This document shows, in pieces, positions 6,807-11,255 of a DNA stretch of 11,255 nucleotides. Origin of the DNA: Kistimonas scapharcae (lineage in GTDB: Bacteria; Pseudomonadota; Gammaproteobacteria; Pseudomonadales; Endozoicomonadaceae); the NCBI RefSeq assembly GCF_039540975.1, contig NZ_BAABFL010000084.1, positions 1 to 11,255 of the forward strand, written 5' to 3'. The notes under the pieces were generated by a model that saw only the letters and a program-made list of their open reading frames with translations, had not been told where the DNA came from and searched no databases. Both the position numbers and the translations under genes were made by a program. Within the stretch, counting starts at the first letter, position 1. Every line of letters begins with the position of its first letter.

Positions 6807-7466
6807 ATGCTCACAAAGCAAGGCAGAACTGAACTCTATCAAAAATGGATGAGGGAGTTCGAAAGTCAAAACACAAGAGGGAATAAGCGGCCAGTAACCC
6901 GCAGAGCCGAAAGCTCGGAGAACAGGAAAGCCACCACCGGCTTTACGGTAGACTACACGCCACCAACCATACCGCATGCTTTTGTGGTACTTGATCTGGA
7001 AACCACCGGTTTCAGCCATCACAAGAACAAAATCATTGAAGTGGCAGCAATCAAGGTCAGAAACCTTAAGCCGGTAGACAGCATAAGCCATCTGGTCCGG
7101 TTACCTGATAATGAACAGGTTCCTCCCTTCATTCAGGAGCTGACAGGCATAACGGACCACATGCTGGAAACCGACGGTGTGGATATCTCCACGGCAATAA
7201 CCAACCTCAGTGCGTTTATCCGGAATGAAACCCTGATCATCCACAACGCACCGTTTGATACCCGGTTTTTGAAAGTGCATATGCCCCTGCCCAACCCTGT
7301 CATCTGCAGTCTGGCACTGTCACGACAGGCATTGCCCCATATGGAATCCCACAGTTTGTCGTTTCTCAAGGGATGCCTGGGCAGTGATGTCCGGGAAAGT
7401 CATCGGGCTTTGGCAGACTGTTATGCGGTCATTGATGTGATACGCGCCTGCCAAAAGATGTGCTGA
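6807..7466 (+). CDS. DEDDh 3'-5' exonuclease, DnaQ/epsilon fold
   Basis: This is a predicted metal-dependent 3'-5' exonuclease of 219 residues acting on DNA or RNA. All catalytic residues of the DEDDh class are visible: D63 and E65 in VVLDLETTGF, D151 in IIHNAPFD, and H199 and D204 in HRALAD. Residues 107-120 carry the common PPFIQELTGITDHML segment. The first 55 residues are a basic, low-homology extension. ATG 6807 is preferred over GTG 6702 because AGG at 6796-6798 is correctly spaced and the upstream stretch looks non-coding. It lies alone between the prophage and hsdM, transcribed the same way, with 100 bases before hsdM. It resembles stand-alone DnaQ-like exonucleases rather than the replicative epsilon subunit. 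A defence or repair link is only suggested by position. Confidence 0.88.
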   Translation: MLTKQGRTELYQKWMREFESQNTRGNKRPVTRRAESSENRKATTGFTVDYTPPTIPHAFVVLDLETTGFSHHKNKIIEVAAIKVRNLKPVDSISHLVRLPDNEQVPPFIQELTGITDHMLETDGVDISTAITNLSAFIRNETLIIHNAPFDTRFLKVHMPLPNPVICSLALSRQALPHMESHSLSFLKGCLGSDVRESHRALADCYAVIDVIRACQKMC

Positions 7467-7528
7467 CATTTAAAACCATCAGGCTGACTGTTTTCTTGTG
7501 ACTATGCCACAGAAAACCGCCTGACATT
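7463..7528. repeat. Imperfect hairpin bracketed by direct repeats upstream of hsdM
   Basis: Outer arms TCAGGC (7479-7484) and GCCTGA (7519-7524) enclose inner arms GTTTTCT (7490-7496) plus GTG (7498-7500) and CACAGAAAAC (7508-7517), with one bulged T and a 7-base loop. The 8-base direct repeat CTGACATT occurs at 7463-7470 and 7521-7528, the first copy overlapping the exonuclease stop. No T-run follows, so it is not a canonical terminator. It may be an operator for the restriction-modification genes, or a short inserted element with a target duplication. Confidence 0.55.
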
Positions 7529-7566
7529 ACACCCTATCCCAATCTGAACCTAACAACGGTTAACCC

Positions 7567-9318
7567 ATGAATACGACAGAACAGCAGTTCCTTAAGGCGC
7601 TGGACGATAAGCTATGGAAAGCTGCGGACAAACTGCGCAGTAACCTTGATGCCGCCAACTACAAGCACATTGTGCTGGGTTTGATCTTTCTGAAATATGT
7701 GTCGGACGCCTTTGAAGAGCGTCAGGAAGAACTGAAGGCGCTCTTTCAGAAAAACGACGATGACAATATCTACTACCTGCCCCGGGACGATTTCAATTCC
7801 GATGAAGATTACCAGCAGGCCATTGCCGATGAGCTGGAAATTCTCGACTATTACCAGGAGAAAAACATCTTCTGGGTGCCCAGGCATGCCCGCTGGAGCA
7901 CACTGAAAGATACCGCCACCCTGGCCATCGGTTCCGTAATCTGGCAGAACGAACAGGGGGAAGACGTTAAGCTGCGCTCCATCTCCTGGCTGATCGACAA
8001 TGCCCTGGATGAAATTGAAAAAGCCAACAGCAAACTGAAAGGCATTCTGAACCGCATCAGCAACTATCAGCTGGACAACGAAAAACTGATCGGCCTGATT
8101 AACAGCTTTTCAGACACCAGCTTCCGCAACCCGGAATACCAGGGCGAAAAGCTGGAACTGCACAGCAAGGATATCCTTGGTCACGTTTATGAATACTTCC
8201 TCGGCCAGTTCGCCCTGGCGGAAGGCAAGCAGGGTGGCCAGTACTACACGCCGAAAAGCATCGTTACCCTGATAGTGGAAATGCTGCAACCCTTTCAGGG
8301 GCGGGTGTATGACCCGGCCATGGGCTCCGGTGGTTTCTTTGTCTCCAGTGAGAAGTTTATTGAGGAGCACGCCAAAGAGCGCCATTACGACGCCAGCGAG
8401 CAGAAAAAGCATATCTCCGTGTATGGTCAGGAGAGCAACCCCACCACCTGGAAGCTGGCGGCCATGAATATGGCGATTCGGGGCATCGACTTTAACTTTG
8501 GCAAAAAGAACGCCGACACGTTTCTGGATGACCAGCATCCGGACCTGCGCGCCGATTTTGTGATGGCCAACCCGCCGTTCAATATCAAGGATTGGTGGCA
8601 TGCCCGGCTGGAAGAGGATGTGCGCTGGCAATACGGCACACCGCCCAAAGGCAACGCCAACTTTGGCTGGATGCAGCATATGCTTCACCATTTGAACGAC
8701 AATGGTTCTATGGCGCTGCTGCTGGCCAATGGTTCCATGAGTTCCAATACCAATAATGAAGGGGTGATTCGCCGTAAGCTGATTGAGGCCGATCTGGTGG
8801 AGTGCATGGTGGCACTGCCGGGTCAGCTGTTTACCAATACCCAGATTCCCGCCTGTATCTGGTTTTTGACCAAGAACAAGCAGGGTAAAAATGCGACCGC
8901 CAAGGATGGCGGAAGTGCCGAAAATGCAGGAGCAATTTCCGGCCAGGTGGATCGTCGGGGCGAGACGCTGTTTATTGATGCCCGTAATATGGGCTTTATG
9001 AAAGACCGGGTGCTGCGGGATTTCACTCGGGAAGATATTGCCACGATTGCTGATACCTTCCACGCTTGGCAACAAGGTAAGAGCTACGAAAATAAGCCCG
9101 GTTTTTGTTTTGCGGCTTCTCTGGAAGATATTCAGAAACACGACTTTGTTCTGACGCCGGGGCGTTATGTGGGTGCTGCTGAACAGGATGATGATGGGGA
9201 GCCCTTTGCTGACAAAATGATGCGGTTAACTGGATTGCTTCAAGAGCAGTTTTCAGAAAGCGATCGGTTGGAAGAGGAGATTAAGAAAAACTTTTCAGGG
9301 CTGGGTTACCATGTCTAA
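7567..9318 (+). CDS. hsdM: Type I restriction-modification system, methyltransferase subunit M
   Basis: HsdM methylates adenine at N6 within the bipartite site chosen by HsdS and also forms part of the restriction complex. The protein has 583 residues, a usual length. The N-terminal HsdM_N helical domain (residues 10-150, with YKHIVLGLIFLKYVSDAF) precedes the N6_Mtase domain with QYYTP (225-229), AdoMet motif DPAMGSGGF (249-257) and catalytic NPPF (335-338). ALPGQLF and IPACIWFL follow, typical of the family. All key residues are intact. ATG 7567 has only a weak ribosome-binding site, but the N-terminus is canonical. The stop overlaps hsdS by 8 bases, so M and S are co-translated. A 343-codon antisense frame inside it is a composition shadow. 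Confidence 0.97.
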   Translation: MNTTEQQFLKALDDKLWKAADKLRSNLDAANYKHIVLGLIFLKYVSDAFEERQEELKALFQKNDDDNIYYLPRDDFNSDEDYQQAIADELEILDYYQEKNIFWVPRHARWSTLKDTATLAIGSVIWQNEQGEDVKLRSISWLIDNALDEIEKANSKLKGILNRISNYQLDNEKLIGLINSFSDTSFRNPEYQGEKLELHSKDILGHVYEYFLGQFALAEGKQGGQYYTPKSIVTLIVEMLQPFQGRVYDPAMGSGGFFVSSEKFIEEHAKERHYDASEQKKHISVYGQESNPTTWKLAAMNMAIRGIDFNFGKKNADTFLDDQHPDLRADFVMANPPFNIKDWWHARLEEDVRWQYGTPPKGNANFGWMQHMLHHLNDNGSMALLLANGSMSSNTNNEGVIRRKLIEADLVECMVALPGQLFTNTQIPACIWFLTKNKQGKNATAKDGGSAENAGAISGQVDRRGETLFIDARNMGFMKDRVLRDFTREDIATIADTFHAWQQGKSYENKPGFCFAASLEDIQKHDFVLTPGRYVGAAEQDDDGEPFADKMMRLTGLLQEQFSESDRLEEEIKKNFSGLGYHV

Positions 9319-10636
9319 ATGGATTGATATTGAGCTTGGAGATTTCATTGAGCTTAAGCGTGGTTACGACCTACCAAAGAAGAATAGAGTTGATGGACAA
9401 GTCTCTATTATATCTTCATCAGGTGAATCTGGTTGCCATAATGCAGCAAAAGTAAAGGGGCCAGGTGTTGTCACAGGGCGATATGGAACGATAGGAGGGG
9501 TTTACTACACAGAGAAGGATTTCTGGCCTTTAAACACCACGCTTTATGTAAAAGATTTTAAAGGAAATGACCCATTATTTGTTTACTATTTTCTGAAAAC
9601 GATCCGGTTCAGTGATTACAGCGATAAAGCTGCTGTTCCGGGAATTAATCGTAACCATCTGCATAAAGCAAGAATTCGAGTTCCTGTTGATCCCGACTAC
9701 CAGAAAGAACTGGCTAGAAAATTGTGGAGTCTGGATTCTAAAATCAGCCTCAACCAGCAAACCAACCAAACCCTCGAAGCCATCGCCCAAACGCTCTTCA
9801 AAAGCTGGTTTGTCGATTTCGATCCGGTAAAAGCCAAACTAGCGGTATTGGCAGCAGGCGGCAGTGCCGAAGAAGCCGAACGGGCAGCCATGTGCGCCAT
9901 CTCCGCCCGAGACGAGGCAAGCCTGAACACCCTGCAAACCGAACAGCCTGAAGCCTACGCCGAGCTTGCTCGAACGGCTGCACTGTTTCCTTCTGCTATG
10001 CAGGATTCAGAGTTGGGTGAGATTCCGGAGGGGTGGGAGGCCAAGCCATTGGGTAATTATCTTGAAATTAAAAGAGGTGGTTCACCAAGGCCAATCAAAG
10101 AATATATTGTTGATAAGGGCTTGCCTTGGACAAAAATTGCAGATGCTACTTCAGAACCAAGTCCATTTCTATTTAAAACCAGAGAGTGCATAAAAGAAGA
10201 AGGTCTAAAGAAAACGGTTTTTCTGAAAAGAGGAGCGTTAATTCTATCTAACAGTGCAACTCCAGGATTACCTAAGTTCCTTGAACTAGACGCATGTATT
10301 CATGATGGTTGGCTTCATTTTCCATCAAAAAAATTATTTAGCGATGTATATCTCTACCAGCTGTTTTTAGAAATAAGGAAAGCTTTGGTGGCACAAGGAA
10401 ATGGCAGCGTCTTTACGAATTTAAAAACTGACATTCTTCGAAACCAAGTTGTTATAGTTCCATCTCAAGAGATAATCGATCAGTTTGATAAAACAGCTGC
10501 GATAATTTTTGAAAAGCTAAAAGAAGTCTGCAAAGAAATAAACTCTCTTGTTGAGCTCAGGGACACCCTCCTCCCCAAACTCCTCGCCGGCGAAATATCA
10601 GTTAAAGATGAAGTGAAGGAAGCCGTATATGGCTGA
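9311..10636 (+). CDS. hsdS: Type I restriction-modification system, specificity subunit S
   Basis: HsdS recognises the split DNA target for HsdM and HsdR. The protein has 441 residues and the expected two-fold layout: target-recognition domain 1 at about 1-127, a conserved helical spacer at about 128-245 (with LNQQTNQTLEAIAQTLFKSW and a long insertion rich in Ala and Glu), recognition domain 2 at about 246-385 beginning after GEIPEGW, and a C-terminal conserved helix with LRDTLLPKLLAGEI. The two recognition domains are coded by AT-rich DNA while the spacer is GC-rich, the usual sign of domain shuffling. Both halves appear intact, so the system should bind a bipartite site. The target cannot be read from sequence. 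The start lies within the hsdM end, the stop overlaps the next gene by 8 bases. Confidence 0.96.
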   Translation: MSKWIDIELGDFIELKRGYDLPKKNRVDGQVSIISSSGESGCHNAAKVKGPGVVTGRYGTIGGVYYTEKDFWPLNTTLYVKDFKGNDPLFVYYFLKTIRFSDYSDKAAVPGINRNHLHKARIRVPVDPDYQKELARKLWSLDSKISLNQQTNQTLEAIAQTLFKSWFVDFDPVKAKLAVLAAGGSAEEAERAAMCAISARDEASLNTLQTEQPEAYAELARTAALFPSAMQDSELGEIPEGWEAKPLGNYLEIKRGGSPRPIKEYIVDKGLPWTKIADATSEPSPFLFKTRECIKEEGLKKTVFLKRGALILSNSATPGLPKFLELDACIHDGWLHFPSKKLFSDVYLYQLFLEIRKALVAQGNGSVFTNLKTDILRNQVVIVPSQEIIDQFDKTAAIIFEKLKEVCKEINSLVELRDTLLPKLLAGEISVKDEVKEAVYG

Positions 10637-11207
10637 AATACTTAATTGGGATGAAATCAAAGAAGAGTTTCATCAAGGTTCACTTCTGCTTGGAAATGGC
10701 TCCAGTATTGCCGTTCACGAGTGTTTTAAATATGAATCTCTATATGAGAAGTCTGTTGAACTTGGATATTTAACCGAGAAGGTTCAAGCGGTATTTGAAA
10801 AGTTCGGTGTCAATGACTTTGAACTGGTTCTGCGTCGATTATGGCAAGCCAAACTTGTCAATGAAGCTCTTGATCTACCAAGAGGTGAAGTGGAAATAGC
10901 ATATGAAAAGGTCAGAAATGCTCTCATTTCCACGGTACGAGAAACACACGTTAAATATGATGATGCCCGTTTGCACTTGCAAAGCATTTACAAGTTTATG
11001 CAAAGCTTCGAGACGGTCATATCACTAAACTACGACCTTATCGTTTATTGGGCTGCTCAATATGGCAACAATACTTTAGGCAATTGGTTTAAAGATTGTT
11101 TCCAATCGTCAGAATTTAGAAATGATTGGAGAAATCTACGAAGTCCTTATTACGCAAAAGGAGCAACATTATATTTCCTGATTACCACTGTGGCTCAGCC
11201 AGCTTGA
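10629..11207 (+). pseudogene. DUF4917-like protein, 3' end lost to an insertion
   Basis: The visible frame codes 192 residues. Residues 19-26 LLLGNGSS form a glycine-rich nucleotide-binding-like loop after a beta strand, and 129-136 TVISLNYD gives an (S/T)-L-N-Y-D motif. Both recur in DUF4917 proteins and resemble the loops of SIR2-like NAD-binding domains; that kinship is my inference. From memory full-length members have about 300 residues. Similarity fades after YAKGATLYF (to about 11177), where a His-Gly-containing strand would be expected, and the frame ends 10 codons later in unrelated sequence. AAGGA at 10616-10620 is a good ribosome-binding site. The 8-base overlap with hsdS makes it the third gene of the type I operon, so a defence-associated role is plausible. 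Confidence 0.6.
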
Positions 11208-11253
11208 GAAGCCTTGCTGGCATGGGGCAGGTTCGCGCAGCCATGTAACCCAG
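11182..11253 (-). other. Possible C-terminus of a mobile-element gene, partial
   Basis: From about 11178 the sequence no longer fits the DUF4917-like gene. On the minus strand a frame open at the right edge ends at a TAA (11182-11184) and would code a tail including AARTCPMPARLLKLAEPQW. Short inverted repeats also lie here: CCAGC (11199-11203) with GCTGG (11216-11220), and CATGG (11221-11225) with CCATG (11241-11245). The simplest reading is the end of an insertion sequence with its transposase pointing left, but I do not recognise the family and only 78 bases are visible. Confidence 0.3.
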
Positions 11254-11255
11254 CC

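Noticed and set aside
8110..9141. Long minus-strand open frame of 343 codons
   Set aside because: It lies entirely inside hsdM, whose catalytic motifs are intact. The product has no recognisable motif; it is a composition shadow.
9575..9983. Minus-strand frames within hsdS
   Set aside because: They overlap the intact hsdS gene in full and have no motifs.

Overview
The window looks like chromosomal DNA of a gammaproteobacterium. It carries a damaged or recombined Mu-type prophage next to a type I restriction-modification locus. The bulk of the sequence has moderate GC with ordinary bacterial operon structure: ATGA, GTGA and 8-bp gene overlaps and Shine-Dalgarno sites. A eukaryotic-style C2H2 zinc-finger gene inside the prophage, together with strong mosaicism, suggests a host-associated marine bacterium of the Endozoicomonas kind. 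That assignment is an inference from gene content, not proved by any marker gene here.

Left part, 1-6555: prophage late region. It begins inside a DNA adenine/cytosine-N4 methyltransferase (5' end outside the window). A 26-bp CTGT microsatellite follows, then an AT-richer gene for a five-finger C2H2 zinc-finger protein with a Ser/Thr/Gln/Pro-rich N-terminus. Next come the phage packaging and head genes: a helix-turn-helix protein in the small-terminase position, the large terminase, a DUF935 (Mu gp29-type) portal protein, and a Mu gpF-type minor head protein. An AT-rich gene for a GNAT-like protein is wedged between portal and gpF. The usual next genes (protease/scaffold, major head, tail) are absent from this window, so the prophage is interrupted or rearranged after gpF.

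Middle, 6556-7566: a junction of about 250 bp rich in inverted repeats, then a DEDDh-type 3'-5' exonuclease gene (DnaQ/epsilon fold), then a 100-bp gap holding an imperfect hairpin bracketed by an 8-bp direct repeat.

Right part, 7567-11255: hsdM and hsdS of a type I restriction-modification system, followed with the same 8-bp overlap by a DUF4917-like gene. DUF4917-like proteins share a Rossmann-type GNGSS motif and an LNYD motif reminiscent of SIR2-like proteins. This gene is cut off at about 11178 by foreign sequence, probably the end of a mobile element whose own reading frame runs on the minus strand. hsdR is not in the window.

The points most worth attention are the zinc-finger gene in a phage late operon (finger repeats diverging mostly by amino-acid-changing substitutions, with a microsatellite just upstream), the GNAT-like cargo gene between portal and gpF, and the DUF4917-like third gene in the type I operon.
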